Position numbers and translations under genes: made by a program. Shown piece by piece: positions 1 to 12,823 of a stretch of 64,000 bases of DNA. The stretch comes from Magnetospirillum sp. (lineage in GTDB: Bacteria; Pseudomonadota; Alphaproteobacteria; CACIAM-22H2). The stretch spans positions 180,570 through 244,569 of the forward strand of contig JAPZUA010000004.1 in NCBI GenBank assembly GCA_027532905.1. The letters are read 5' to 3'. How positions within the stretch are numbered: position 1 is the stretch's first letter; the number at the start of each line of letters is the position of its first letter. The notes below the pieces were generated by a model. It was not told the DNA's origin. It searched no databases and saw only the letters and a list, made by a program, of their open reading frames with translations.

Positions 1-228
1 CCACAAGTCGAGCCCCTGCCCTTCGCCGGCTGCATCGAGCCATTCGGCAAGGGCGGGCGACGTCGCCTGCTCGTGTACGACGAGCTTGAGCGCCGCGAGT
101 TGGTCGGCGCGCGCGTCCGAGCCGCCGTCCGGCATCATGGCGGCGGCGTCCCATTCCAGCATCGCGATCGCGTCACGCACCAGATTCATGCGTTTGAAGC
201 GCGCTTCGAGATGCGCGTACGCGTTCAC
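1..228 (-). CDS. Carboxypeptidase Taq (M32 family), N-terminal fragment
   Basis: N-terminal 76 residues of a gene that runs off the left edge. The translation starts VNAYAHLEARFKRMNLVRD and contains LEWDAAAMMPDGG followed by ARADQLAALK. This is the conserved start of M32 thermostable metallocarboxypeptidases, which trim amino acids from peptide C-termini in the cytoplasm. The zinc-binding HExxH motif would lie beyond the window. The start is a GTG at 228 in a GTGA overlap with the surf1 stop, so it is probably co-transcribed as the last visible gene of the oxidase operon. Family assignment is good for this N-terminal signature, but the rest cannot be checked. Confidence 0.8.
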   Translation of the reverse strand, partial: MNAYAHLEARFKRMNLVRDAIAMLEWDAAAMMPDGGSDARADQLAALKLVVHEQATSPALAEWLDAAGEGQGLDLW

Positions 229-941
229 GGCTTGCGCCTTTGCGAGAGGAGATAGACCGCCGCCAAGGCGATCGCGAGGCAGAACCACGTGAACGCATAC
301 TGCAGATGCGGGCGCGGCAACTGCGTCTGGGTCTGACCGCCGCGCGGCCAGCCGCCGGGATTGCGCGGCTCAAGATCGGCCTCGACATAGACGGGCAGCA
401 TGGCGGGCAAAGACGCCGCCTTCTGCATCGCCGGCAGATCGAACCAGAACCACTGGTTCGAGGCGATTTCGTTGTCGGGCATCCAGGGGCCGCGGCGCGG
501 CTCGTCGCGCAGAATGCCCTCGATGCGCTGCACGCCGCCGAGCTGGCCCGCAGTCCGCAGGGACGCATCGCGCAGTTCCTTGCGAACCCAGCCGCGATTG
601 ACGAGCACGGCTTGCTTGCCCTCGCGCAGCAGCGGCGTCACCACATAGAAGCCTTCGTTGCCGCGCTGCGAACGCGCATAGACATAGAGTTCCTTGTCGT
701 GCGCGAAAGTTCCCTCGGCCGTCACACGGCGAAAGCGATGGGCCTCCGGATCGGCCATGGCGGCATCGACGTCGACGGCCGCCAAAGCAAGACGGGTCGC
801 GCGAAAATCGTTTTCGGCCCCGCGTTCGATGTGGCGCGAGAACTGCCAGCCCGCGAGTCCGAACAGGATCACCACGCCGGGCAGGCTCAGCAGAGTCGGC
901 ACCAGGCGCGGCTGGAAGCCGGCGAAGAACCGGTCAAACAT
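225..941 (-). CDS. surf1: SURF1 family cytochrome oxidase assembly protein
   Basis: 238 residues, the normal size for bacterial Surf1 (Shy1). One hydrophobic segment lies near residues 15-32 (PTLLSLPGVVILFGLAGWQ) and a second at the C-terminus (TWFCLAIALAAVYLL), with a periplasmic domain between. The family signatures VNRGWV and, near the end, QLPRPHLQYAFTWF are present. Surf1 helps insert heme a into subunit I of aa3 oxidases. It sits 36 bp after ctaE in the operon, which supports the role. The DUF983 gene often found between ctaE and surf1 in alphaproteobacteria is not here. Confidence 0.93.
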   Translation of the reverse strand: MFDRFFAGFQPRLVPTLLSLPGVVILFGLAGWQFSRHIERGAENDFRATRLALAAVDVDAAMADPEAHRFRRVTAEGTFAHDKELYVYARSQRGNEGFYVVTPLLREGKQAVLVNRGWVRKELRDASLRTAGQLGGVQRIEGILRDEPRRGPWMPDNEIASNQWFWFDLPAMQKAASLPAMLPVYVEADLEPRNPGGWPRGGQTQTQLPRPHLQYAFTWFCLAIALAAVYLLSQRRKP

Positions 942-977
942 CGACGACGCCTAGGCTGCGAGCGGCGAGCAGGCCGA

Positions 978-1859
978 TCAGCTCGACCACGGGCCGTGGC
1001 CCGGCAGGCTGACGGGACCTTCGCCAAACACGTAGATGACCGCGAACAGGAACAGCCACACCACGTCGACGAAGTGCCAGTACCAAGCCGCCGCTTCGAA
1101 GCCGAAATGGCGCTCGGGCGTGAACTGGTTCTTGATCGCGCGCACGAGGCACACGGCCAGGAAAATCGTACCGACGAGCACGTGGAAGCCGTGGAAGCCC
1201 GTCGCCATGAAGAACACCGACGAATAGATGTTGGCGTCGAACGAGAAGGCGGCGTGGCTGTATTCGTAGACTTGGCAGGCCGTGAACGCGATGCCGAGCG
1301 CCACCGTCGCAACGAGACCCCAGATCAGACCCTGCCGGTTGCCCTCGATCAGCGAATGGTGCGCCCAGGTGACTGTCGCACCCGAGGCCAGCAGGATCAG
1401 CGTGTTGAGGAACGGCAGATCCCACGGATCGAACGTGATGATGTCCTTAGGCGGCCACACGCCGCCGATCGTGTGCAGGGCCGGATAGAACGAGAAGTGG
1501 AAGTAGGACCAGAAGAACGCGACGAAGAACATCACTTCCGACGCGATGAACAGCACCATCGCGTAGCGCAGGCCCAAACGCACGACCGGCGAATGCAGGC
1601 CCTTGGTCATGCTTTCGTGGATGACCTGGCGCCACCAGCCGTACATCGTGAACAGCACCATTGCGAAGCCGAGCACCAGCTTCCACGGGCCCAAAGCCTT
1701 GAAGAAGGCCTCCGAACTTGCGCCGAACAGGTCGGGATGCATCACAAGCAAAGCGCCGACGGCGAGCACCAGGGCGGACAGCGAGCCGAAGGCCGGCCAG
1801 CCGCTCGGTTCGACCAGATGGTAGGGGTGCTTGCTCCCGTGTGCGGAGGTCTGGGCCAT
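978..1859 (-). CDS. ctaE: Cytochrome c oxidase subunit III
   Basis: 293-residue polytopic membrane protein with about seven hydrophobic segments. Diagnostic stretches are KHPYHLVEPSGWP at the N-terminus, EVMFFVAFFWSYFH in the middle and GFHGFHVLVGTIFL followed by WYWHFVDVVWLFLF near the end. All are typical of CtaE/CoxC subunit III of aa3 oxidases. It binds subunit I and stabilises proton uptake. It lies 12 bp after the ctaG stop and before surf1 in the operon. The ATG start gives the usual N-terminal sequence. Confidence 0.97.
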   Translation of the reverse strand: MAQTSAHGSKHPYHLVEPSGWPAFGSLSALVLAVGALLVMHPDLFGASSEAFFKALGPWKLVLGFAMVLFTMYGWWRQVIHESMTKGLHSPVVRLGLRYAMVLFIASEVMFFVAFFWSYFHFSFYPALHTIGGVWPPKDIITFDPWDLPFLNTLILLASGATVTWAHHSLIEGNRQGLIWGLVATVALGIAFTACQVYEYSHAAFSFDANIYSSVFFMATGFHGFHVLVGTIFLAVCLVRAIKNQFTPERHFGFEAAAWYWHFVDVVWLFLFAVIYVFGEGPVSLPGHGPWSS

Positions 1860-1871
1860 GATCGTGGTTCC

Positions 1872-2459
1872 TCAGTTGGGTGTCGCTGCCGCCAGTTTCG
1901 CCTGGTCGGCCGCGCGGTACAGCGAGTAGGACAAAGTAATGGTCGTCACGTCGCGCATATTGACGTCGGTTTCGATCGCCGGATCGACGAAAAAGGACAC
2001 CGGCATGGAAATCGTTTCGCCGGGCGAGAGCGTCTGTTCGGTGAAGCAGAAACACGCGATCTTCTGGAAATAGGGCGCGGCTTTCAGCGGCGTCACGTTG
2101 AACGTCGCCGTGCCGGTCGTGGTTTCAGCGCCGCGATTGACGGCCGTGTAGAAGATCAGATGCTCTTCGCCGGTCGTGACCTTGACCGACGAGGGTGCCT
2201 GGAAGCGCCAGCCCAAAGCCTGCGGTCCGCCCATCACATTGGCGTCGAAGCGCACCGTCACCTGGCGCGTGCCGAGTTGGGCCGGGGCTGCGGTCGCAAC
2301 CAGCGGCGTGCCGCCGAAGCCGGTGATCTGGCAGAACAGCCGGTAGAGCGGAACGGCCGCAAAGGCCAGCGCCAGCATGCCAAGGCCGATGCCGGCGACG
2401 GCAAGGCCGGTCGCGCGACGCTGTTGGGCGGCAGTGCCGGGGACGGGTTCGGTGCTCAT
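1872..2459 (-). CDS. ctaG: Cytochrome c oxidase assembly protein CtaG/Cox11 (copper delivery to CuB)
   Basis: 195 residues, with one N-terminal membrane anchor (about residues 20-45) and a periplasmic immunoglobulin-like copper-binding domain. The copper-binding pair is visible as CFCF inside FQKIACFCFTEQ, and VPLYRLFCQITGFGG follows the anchor as in all Cox11 proteins. It delivers copper to the CuB centre of subunit I. The ATG overlaps the coxF stop (ATGA), so translation is coupled. The position between ctaB/coxF and ctaE is the standard alphaproteobacterial order. Confidence 0.96.
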   Translation of the reverse strand: MSTEPVPGTAAQQRRATGLAVAGIGLGMLALAFAAVPLYRLFCQITGFGGTPLVATAAPAQLGTRQVTVRFDANVMGGPQALGWRFQAPSSVKVTTGEEHLIFYTAVNRGAETTTGTATFNVTPLKAAPYFQKIACFCFTEQTLSPGETISMPVSFFVDPAIETDVNMRDVTTITLSYSLYRAADQAKLAAATPN

Positions 2460-2587
2460 TTGATCATCTTGACGACGGTGATGGCGTAGAACAGCGCGCA
2501 GAAGCCGGCGAGCGTCAGCGCAATCGCGACGTTCTTGGCACGGCGGCGCTTTTCGAAATCGGGGGCGACCTTGGGCGCTTCGTCCAT
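2456..2587 (-). CDS. coxF: CoxF-like small oxidase-assembly membrane protein
   Basis: A 43-residue protein: charged N-terminus (MDEAPKVAPDFEKRRRAKN), then one transmembrane helix (VAIALTLAGFCALFYAITVV) ending in KMIK. Size, topology and place between ctaB and ctaG match the small CoxF proteins of alphaproteobacterial aa3 operons. The ATG at 2587 overlaps the ctaB stop by one base (TGATG) and its own stop overlaps the ctaG start (ATGA), which supports it as real. The exact function of CoxF is not well defined. The assignment rests mainly on context and topology. Confidence 0.85.
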   Translation of the reverse strand: MDEAPKVAPDFEKRRRAKNVAIALTLAGFCALFYAITVVKMIK

Positions 2588-3564
2588 CAGAAGCTCCCGT
2601 TCGCGTAGGGAACGCGGTCGAAGATCATGAGGCCGAACAGCAAGAACAGATAGACGATCGAATAGCCGAACAGGCGGCGTGCGGCTGGCTCGGCAAAATC
2701 CGGCGCGTCGGCACCGTCGGCTTTGCCGTCGCGCCACACGGCGAAGGCACCGGCGACAAAAACGAGCCCCAACACGGTTGCGGCCGCCGCATAAATCGGG
2801 CCGACCAGCCCCAGCGCATAGGGTGCGACGCCGAGCGGGGCCATCAACACCGAATAGATCACGATCTGGCGGCGCGTCTCGGGTTTGCCCGCGACGACGG
2901 GCAGCATCGGCACGCCAGCCTTCGCGTAGTCGCGGCAGCCGAACAAAGCGAGCGCCCAGAAATGCGGCGGCGTCCACATGAACACGATCGCGAACAGCAC
3001 GATGGGGGCGAGGGTCACGTCGCCGGTCGCAGCCGCCCACCCGATCATCGGCGGGAAGGCGCCGGCAGCCCCGCCGATCACGATGTTCTGCGGCGTGCTG
3101 CGCTTTAGCCACATCGTGTAGATGAACACGTAGAACGCGATCGAGCCTGCGAGCAAAGCACCCGCGACCAAGTTGGTCGCCAAGATCATCGTCACGACCG
3201 AGGCGATCGAAAGCACCACGCCGAAGGCCAAGGCTTCCGACGGATCGACGCGGCCCGCCGGAATGGGCCGGGTCGATGTTCGCCGCATCAACGCGTCGAT
3301 GTCGGCGTCGTACCACATGTTGATCGCACCGGCCGCTCCGGCGGCAACCGCGATGCACACGACCGCAACCGCAGCTTCAAACGGGTGCAGGCTCGGTGGT
3401 GCCAGCATCAGCCCGACGAGGCCTGTGAACACCACAAGGCTCATCACGCGCGGCTTCAGCAACGCCACGAAATCGGCAACGCCGCCCGAAGCGGTGGACG
3501 CGCCAAGCCCGGGCGCGTCAAGCGCCGGATTCAGCGTTGCTTCGTAGCCACCGTCTGCGGACAT
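2587..3564 (-). CDS. ctaB: Protoheme IX farnesyltransferase (heme O synthase)
   Basis: 325-residue UbiA-family membrane prenyltransferase that converts heme B to heme O for the oxidase. The two polyprenyl/metal-binding motifs are NMWYDADIDALMRRT (about residue 90) and YAKAGVPMLPVVAG (about residue 222), with TSTRPIPAGRV and FMWTPPHFWALAL as further CtaB signatures. About eight or nine hydrophobic segments are seen. It follows ctaD by 24 bp. The slightly long N-terminal extension (about 30 residues before LLKPRVMSLVVFTG) is common in alphaproteobacteria. Confidence 0.97.
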   Translation of the reverse strand: MSADGGYEATLNPALDAPGLGASTASGGVADFVALLKPRVMSLVVFTGLVGLMLAPPSLHPFEAAVAVVCIAVAAGAAGAINMWYDADIDALMRRTSTRPIPAGRVDPSEALAFGVVLSIASVVTMILATNLVAGALLAGSIAFYVFIYTMWLKRSTPQNIVIGGAAGAFPPMIGWAAATGDVTLAPIVLFAIVFMWTPPHFWALALFGCRDYAKAGVPMLPVVAGKPETRRQIVIYSVLMAPLGVAPYALGLVGPIYAAAATVLGLVFVAGAFAVWRDGKADGADAPDFAEPAARRLFGYSIVYLFLLFGLMIFDRVPYANGSF

Positions 3565-3588
3565 TGCCGTGTTTTCCCTGTCCGTTGC

Positions 3589-6130
<2,542 letters not shown>

Positions 6131-6477
6131 GGCCTGCCTATTGTTTCGGATGAGTGCCGGATCGACGTTTTTTTTGCGTTCTGGCCGCAAGGCACCGGCG
6201 AACCGGACTCCCCACGAACCGGGGTCAACGTACACGACATAGCGTGGCAATCTCAACAGCGCATACGGCCCCCCGCTTGGGTGCCCACCGATCGCGGCGA
6301 TCCGGGCGCCAAACCGCAGAAAACAAGGCAAAAACCGCGCTTTTGCGCACCCCCTGCGGCGCTATGCCGCACCTCGATTTCGGGGGGCAGCCCGGCCCTT
6401 CCCAATTGCGGCAGTTCCGGGCAAGGTTCGAGACGCAAAACAAGAAAGCGCACAAAAGCACGAGGGAGACGCGACCG
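6131..6477. other. Divergent intergenic region between ctaC and prpE
   Basis: 347 bp without a convincing gene. It must hold the promoters of the oxidase operon (leftward) and prpE (rightward), but I see no confident -35/-10 pair on either strand. It contains a run of eight T at about 6167-6174 and a GACTC (GANTC) site near 6208. A purine-rich stretch with GGGAG lies just before the prpE start. No Fnr box (TTGAT-N4-ATCAA) is visible. Confidence 0.5.
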
Positions 6478-8391
6478 ATGGCGACCTATGCGGAAATCCA
6501 CAGCCGTTCGCGACGCGATCCGGAAGGATTCTGGGGCGAGATCGCCAAAGGCATCGACTGGATTCGCCCGCCCGCCCGCGTGCTCGATGCCGATGCCAAA
6601 CCGGTTGCACGCTGGTTTCCGGGCGGCGAACTCAACACATGCTGGAACGCGATCGACCGCCATGTCGCCGCCGGCAACGGCGAGCGCCTTGCCGTGATCT
6701 ATGACAGCCCCGTGACCGGGACGATCGCGCGTTTCACCTATGCCGAGATGCAGGCGAAAATCGCCGCCCTTGCGGGTGCGCTCAAAGAAGCGGGTGTCGC
6801 CAAAGGCGACCGCGTGATCGTCTATATGCCGATGGTGCCCGAAGCGCTGGTAGCGATGTTGGCCTGCGCGCGCCTGGGTGCGGTGCATTCGGTCGTGTTC
6901 GGCGGTTTTGCGGCAAACGAGCTTGCCGTGCGAATCGACGATTGCACGCCCAAGGCCATTCTGTCGGCCTCGTGCGGCATCGAGGGTGCCAAAGTGGTGC
7001 CCTACAAACCGCTGCTCGACGCGGCGATCGCGATCGCCAAGCATAAGCCAGCCGCCTGCCTCATCCTGCAGCGCAAGCAACTCGCCTGCACCCTCGTTGA
7101 AGGCCGCGACCGCGATTGGAGCGAGGCGGTCGCCGCCGCCGCACCGGCCGATTGCGTGCCCGTACTCGCGACCGACCCGCTTTATATCCTCTATACATCG
7201 GGCACCACCGGTGCGCCCAAGGGCGTGGTGCGCGACAATGGCGGGCACGCGGTGGCCCTCCATTATTCGATGCAAGCGATCTACGACATGAAGCCCGGCG
7301 AGGTTTTCTGGGCCGCGTCGGACGTCGGCTGGGTCGTCGGCCATTCCTATATTTGTTATGCACCCTTGCTCGCGGGCTGCACCACCGTGCTGTTCGAAGG
7401 CAAACCGGTCGGCACGCCCGACGCGGGCGTCTATTGGCGCGTGATCGAGAGCCACGGCGTCAAAACCTTGTTCACGGCCCCCACGGCGTTCCGCGCGATC
7501 CGCAAAGAGGATCCCGAGGGGCTGCTCATCCCCAAATACGATCTATCGGGCTTTCGCGCACTTTTCCTCGCGGGCGAGCGCTGCGATCCGGCCACCCTCG
7601 ACTGGGCCACGCAGAAGCTACAGCGCCCGGTCGTGGACCATTGGTGGCAGACTGAAACCGGCTGGCCCATCGCCGCCAACTGCCTCGGCATTCCGACCGG
7701 TACGGGGGCCCTCTTCCCGATCAAGCCCGGCTCGCCGACCAAGCCCGTCCCTGGCTGGGACGTGGCCGTGCTCGACACCGACGGACATGCGCTGGCAGCC
7801 GGCGAGATCGGCGCCATCGTATGCCGCCTGCCGCTGCCGCCGGGCACGTTCCCCACTTTGTGGAACGCCGAGCAGCGCTTTATCGATGCGTATCTCGTCG
7901 AATATCCAGGCTGCTACAAAACCGGCGATGCCGGCTATATCGACGAAGACGGCTATCTCTACGTAATGACGCGCGTGGACGACGTGATCAACGTGGCGGG
8001 CCATCGCCTGTCGACCGGGCAGATGGAAGAAGTGCTGGCAAGCCACACGGACGTCGCCGAATGCGCCGTGATCGGCGTTGCCGACGAATTGAAGGGCCAA
8101 GTGCCGCTCGGCTTCGTCGTGCTCAAATCGGGCGTCAACAAACCCGACGCTGCGATCACCGCCGAAATCGTCGCCCTCGTGCGCGACAAGATCGGCCCCG
8201 TCGCGGCGTTCAAGCAGGCTGTGATCGTCAAGCGCCTGCCCAAAACGCGTTCGGGCAAAATCCTGCGCGGGACGATGCAGAAAATCGCCGACGCGCAGAG
8301 CTACAAGCCGCCCGCGACGATCGACGATCCCGCAATCCTGGACGAAATCCGCGCGAGCCTCAAAAACGCAGGCTACGCGAAGGAAGTCTGA
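6478..8391 (+). CDS. prpE: Propionyl-CoA synthetase (PrpE-type AMP-forming acyl-CoA ligase)
   Basis: 637 residues, standard for acetyl/propionyl-CoA synthetases. The ATP-binding P-loop is YTSGTTGAPKGV (about residue 238), the adenylate-binding stretch is WWQTETGWPIAAN, the hinge region is YKTGDAGYIDEDGY and the catalytic lysine is in LPKTRSGKILRGTMQ. The N-terminus (MATYAEIHSRSRRDPEGFW) and VVFGGFAANELAVRIDD are closer to PrpE than to Acs. It activates propionate (or acetate) for the methylcitrate or methylmalonyl pathway. The ATG at 6478 has GGGAG upstream. Whether propionate or acetate is preferred cannot be settled by eye. Confidence 0.88.
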   Translation: MATYAEIHSRSRRDPEGFWGEIAKGIDWIRPPARVLDADAKPVARWFPGGELNTCWNAIDRHVAAGNGERLAVIYDSPVTGTIARFTYAEMQAKIAALAGALKEAGVAKGDRVIVYMPMVPEALVAMLACARLGAVHSVVFGGFAANELAVRIDDCTPKAILSASCGIEGAKVVPYKPLLDAAIAIAKHKPAACLILQRKQLACTLVEGRDRDWSEAVAAAAPADCVPVLATDPLYILYTSGTTGAPKGVVRDNGGHAVALHYSMQAIYDMKPGEVFWAASDVGWVVGHSYICYAPLLAGCTTVLFEGKPVGTPDAGVYWRVIESHGVKTLFTAPTAFRAIRKEDPEGLLIPKYDLSGFRALFLAGERCDPATLDWATQKLQRPVVDHWWQTETGWPIAANCLGIPTGTGALFPIKPGSPTKPVPGWDVAVLDTDGHALAAGEIGAIVCRLPLPPGTFPTLWNAEQRFIDAYLVEYPGCYKTGDAGYIDEDGYLYVMTRVDDVINVAGHRLSTGQMEEVLASHTDVAECAVIGVADELKGQVPLGFVVLKSGVNKPDAAITAEIVALVRDKIGPVAAFKQAVIVKRLPKTRSGKILRGTMQKIADAQSYKPPATIDDPAILDEIRASLKNAGYAKEV

Positions 8392-8394
8392 AGC

Positions 8395-9003
8395 TTACGC
8401 TTCGGCCTTCGCGGCAGCCGCGTCGGTTGCGGCTTTGGCCGCACGCTTGGCCGCACGTTCCTGCTCTTTGCGCGCGCGCTCGGCCGAACGGGCCGCACGG
8501 CCGATCGCTTCGTCGAGCGCGTCCTGGCTGCACAGGCCGAGCACGACCGGATTGGTCGGCTTGATGTTGGCCATGTCGAAATGGCTGCGGTCGCGGATCT
8601 TCTGGATCGTCGGCTTCGTGGTGCCCACGAGCTTGCCGATCGCCGCATCGCCGAGTTCGGCATGGTGGCGCAGCAGCCACGCGATCGCGGCCGGGCGATC
8701 CTGACGCTTGGACACGGGCGTGTATTTCGCCCCCTTCGGCCGCTGCACCGGCATCGGCAGATCGACCTTCAGCAGTTCGAGGCGGGCGGCGGGGTCGGCT
8801 TCCGCGCGCGTGATCTCCTCGCGCGTGAGCTGGTTGTTGGCGATCGGATCGAGACCGTTGATCCCCATCGCCACTTCGCCGTCGGCAATGCCCTGCACTT
8901 CGAGCGAATGCATGCCGCAGAACTCGGCAATCTGCTCGAAGCTCAGCGCGGTGTTTTCGACCAGCCACACGGCGGTGGCTTTGGGCATCAAGGGCAACGA
9001 CAT
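8395..9003 (-). CDS. trcR: DUF1013/TrcR-family cell-cycle transcriptional regulator
   Basis: 202 residues from an ATG at 9003 with AGGAG eight bases upstream. Recognisable DUF1013 stretches are MPKATAVWLVENTALSFEQI at the N-terminus, EFCGMHSLEVQGIADGE, and the helix-turn-helix-like GKLVGTTKPTIQKIRDRSH near residues 120-138. The C-terminus is an Ala/Lys/Glu-rich helical tail (ARKEQERAAKRAAKAAT). The family is widespread and conserved in alphaproteobacteria and is named as a cell-cycle regulator in Pfam. It lies 1.9 kb from ccrM, another cell-cycle gene. Family assignment is from memory of the signature. Confidence 0.8.
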   Translation of the reverse strand: MSLPLMPKATAVWLVENTALSFEQIAEFCGMHSLEVQGIADGEVAMGINGLDPIANNQLTREEITRAEADPAARLELLKVDLPMPVQRPKGAKYTPVSKRQDRPAAIAWLLRHHAELGDAAIGKLVGTTKPTIQKIRDRSHFDMANIKPTNPVVLGLCSQDALDEAIGRAARSAERARKEQERAAKRAAKAATDAAAAKAEA

Positions 9004-9106
9004 CGGAAGTCTCCTGGCGGCGGCACGCAAAAATCGACCCTGTCTGCCAGGACGCAATCCCATGGCAAATCGAACCGAGGCGTACCGAATTGTGCGAATG
9101 GCACGA

Positions 9107-9135
9107 TTTATATAGGCCGCCCTGCAGCGGGTCAA
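9107..9135 (-). promoter_or_regulatory. Probable sigma-70 promoter of trcR
   Basis: On the minus strand, TTGACC (9135-9130) and TATAAA (9112-9107) are separated by 17 bases. This is close to consensus and gives a leader of roughly 95 bases before the trcR ATG at 9003. It is the best promoter match in this divergent region for the leftward gene. Not tested experimentally. Confidence 0.55.
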
Positions 9136-9165
9136 AACTCTTTGCCCACTTTTCACAAAAATAAT

Positions 9166-9194
9166 TTGATTGTTAATCCTAGATCGGATATTTT
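9166..9194 (+). promoter_or_regulatory. Possible sigma-70 promoter of the 9221 gene
   Basis: TTGATT (9166-9171), a 17-base spacer and TATTTT (9189-9194) in a markedly A+T-rich stretch (about 9140-9215) that stands out from the G+C-rich surroundings. Transcription would start about 20 bases before the GTG at 9221, near the GGAG ribosome-binding site. Confidence 0.45.
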
Positions 9195-9220
9195 TCTGTA
9201 TATCAAATTAGGAGAACATT

Positions 9221-10090
9221 GTGGCAAAAGAAACCAACAAAGTCGAAGCAAATCTCATCGCCCGGATTGATCGCGGACAGCGTCCGCCGGGGCCAATTGG
9301 CCCCTATGGCGCCAGCCACGGCAGTGGCGATCGTATTTTCGAACAAAACACGAATTCGAGCAGCGCCAACCCGCGGATCGGCCTGCATCCGCTGTTTGTG
9401 CGCTGGCTCGAGCCGACCTTGGCGTTGGCCGAGGGCGGCCGGGCTGGCCAGGCCGTGGCACTCGACAATGGGGCGAGCGGCCTGTCGCTCGGCCGCCTGC
9501 AGATGGATCTGAGCCAGCAGGCCGAATTGCGCGTGAACCTCGCGGCTTTTGCGCGCGCCCGCCTGCTCGATCTCGATACGCCTGGGCCCGACGCCCCTGC
9601 CGTGCGCGTCGATATCGAGCGACTGTTCGCAAAGACAACCGAGAAGATGAACAAAGCCGAACGCGCGCAGGCCGAGCGCATCGGCATGCGCCTGCTGGCG
9701 TGGCCTGGGGCGGCCGCAATCCTCGCGCGTTTCGAGCGGCTGAAGCTTGTGCGCATTGGCCTCGCCGTGCGCCGCGTGATTGCGACGGCAAGCCCCGGGG
9801 CCGCCAAATTCGCGCGCAGCCTGCGCGGCCAGATCGAGTTTGGCTGCCATCTGCACCAATTCGGCACCGGCTCGACCGAACGGCTCGAAGCCTTCCTTGC
9901 CGGCCGCACGGTCGCTTTCGAAGGGGCCGACGGCAAGATGCGCAGCGTGGCGCCGACAATCCCGCTCGATATCGAGCGCTTCCGCGATTTCCGCCGCGCC
10001 ACGCGCTGGGGGGCCGCCAATCCGCGCGCCAACGAAAGCCGCCACCAACGCATCGACTTGGCGCTCAAAGGCACGCCCGGCGATGCGTAG
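9221..10090 (+). CDS. Hypothetical protein, unknown function
   Basis: 289 residues from a GTG start preceded by AGGAG. I do not recognise the family with confidence. The N-terminal 50 residues are polar and Gly/Asn-rich ([30 protein letters not shown]) and look disordered. A stretch near residue 85, [17 protein letters not shown], weakly recalls the SxGxxQxDL motif of lysozyme-like or phage endolysin domains, but no catalytic residue can be assigned. The rest is Ala/Arg-rich helix. No signal peptide or membrane segment. It is divergent from trcR and 98 bp before rnhB. Codon use matches its neighbours. Confidence 0.7.
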   Translation: MAKETNKVEANLIARIDRGQRPPGPIGPYGASHGSGDRIFEQNTNSSSANPRIGLHPLFVRWLEPTLALAEGGRAGQAVALDNGASGLSLGRLQMDLSQQAELRVNLAAFARARLLDLDTPGPDAPAVRVDIERLFAKTTEKMNKAERAQAERIGMRLLAWPGAAAILARFERLKLVRIGLAVRRVIATASPGAAKFARSLRGQIEFGCHLHQFGTGSTERLEAFLAGRTVAFEGADGKMRSVAPTIPLDIERFRDFRRATRWGAANPRANESRHQRIDLALKGTPGDA

Positions 10091-10157
10091 CGCCCTTTTC
10101 AAAACTCCATCGCGTCGACATTCGACCGCGATCGCCAAAAGGCTGTTCGGCGTATAG

Positions 10158-11966
<1,809 letters not shown>

Positions 11967-12019
11967 CCCGGGCCTGACGGCAACTGCCGCAGGACCGGCC
12001 CAACAAGGCGATCCGTCCG

Positions 12020-12409
12020 ATGGCAGAACTTCCCGCAGCCCCCCGCGCCCAAGCTTCCGCCGCCCATTCCCAAGCTGGCCGCCCGCGCGAACGCGTGCGT
12101 GCAATTTTCATCCTGTCCAAATCGGTCGGCGAATTGCTGGGGCCGGACCATCACGTGGCGCGCGCGATCCGCACGGCTGCCGACGACGAAAGCCCGTTCA
12201 ATTTCGAGCTTGCGCGCACCGCATTCGACCGGCTGCCGGGAGCCACGCGCCGGCGCATTCGCGGCCACGCGGAATCGGAAGCCGAGCGCTACGCCGACGC
12301 GATCGGCCTCAAGGCCATCTTGCGCAAGCTGCCCGGCGACCAGCCGATCGGCCTCGAAATGATCTGGCCGCAGACCGGCACCTATGCCGGCCGACCGCGC
12401 GAGCGCTGA
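12020..12409 (+). CDS. Hypothetical protein downstream of ccrM
   Basis: 129 residues, no signal peptide or membrane segment. I do not recognise the family. After an Ala/Pro-rich start, the core from residue 25 is RVRAIFILSKSVGELLGPD, then a basic helix (GATRRRIRGHAESEAERYAD) and IGLEMIWPQTGTYAGRP. It is on the ccrM strand 53 bp downstream and could share its transcript. The ribosome-binding site is weak (AAGG). Alternative frames across this stretch lack recognisable proteins, so this is the best candidate. Confidence 0.6.
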   Translation: MAELPAAPRAQASAAHSQAGRPRERVRAIFILSKSVGELLGPDHHVARAIRTAADDESPFNFELARTAFDRLPGATRRRIRGHAESEAERYADAIGLKAILRKLPGDQPIGLEMIWPQTGTYAGRPRER

Positions 12410-12443
12410 ACCCTAAAACGACGGAATTAGAAACGCGCCGAGG

Positions 12444-12764
12444 TTAAAAACGCGGGGCCGTCTGCGCGTCCGGCAATTCGCCGGCGACGGCAGCCGCAAG
12501 CCCGCAGCCGCAGAACGGGCAATTCATCTGCTGGGCGGTTTCGCGCGCCTGCACCTCGCCCACACCCCGCCCTTCGAGCTCGGCCATCAGGTCGGCCAAT
12601 ACGCGCTGATGGGCGTTGCGCGTTTCGCACGCATCGAGGATCAGGCGCTGGCGCGGCACATCGAGATCTTCGACGCGTAAAGCGAGGGCCTGGCGCGGGG
12701 CAACCAAGCCTGCGGTCGCCGCAACGGCGGCACACGACAAAAAGGCGCGACGGGTCTTTTCCAT
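12444..12764 (-). CDS. Small Tat-exported protein with CxxCxC motif, unknown function
   Basis: 106 residues from the ATG at 12764. The N-terminus EKTRRAFLSCAAVAATAGLV carries a twin-arginine signal (RRAFL) and hydrophobic stretch, so export of a folded, perhaps metal-bound protein is likely. The mature part is helical and charged, with CETRNAHQRVLADLMAELEG, and near the C-terminus it has NCPFCGCGLA, a CxxCxC cluster that could bind metal. I know no family name for it. It is divergent from the dehydrogenase at 12824 with 59 bp between them. Confidence 0.65.
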   Translation of the reverse strand: MEKTRRAFLSCAAVAATAGLVAPRQALALRVEDLDVPRQRLILDACETRNAHQRVLADLMAELEGRGVGEVQARETAQQMNCPFCGCGLAAAVAGELPDAQTAPRF

Positions 12765-12823
12765 GCGCAACACTATAGCGCCAAACCCATGGTTTTTCCA
12801 GCCCGCCACGCCATGTAATTGGG

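Noticed and set aside
240..2489. A 749-codon plus-strand open frame antisense to the oxidase genes
   Set aside because: It lies opposite unmistakable surf1, ctaE and ctaG. Its translation is Arg/His/Glu-rich without motifs, the usual antisense shadow in high-G+C DNA.
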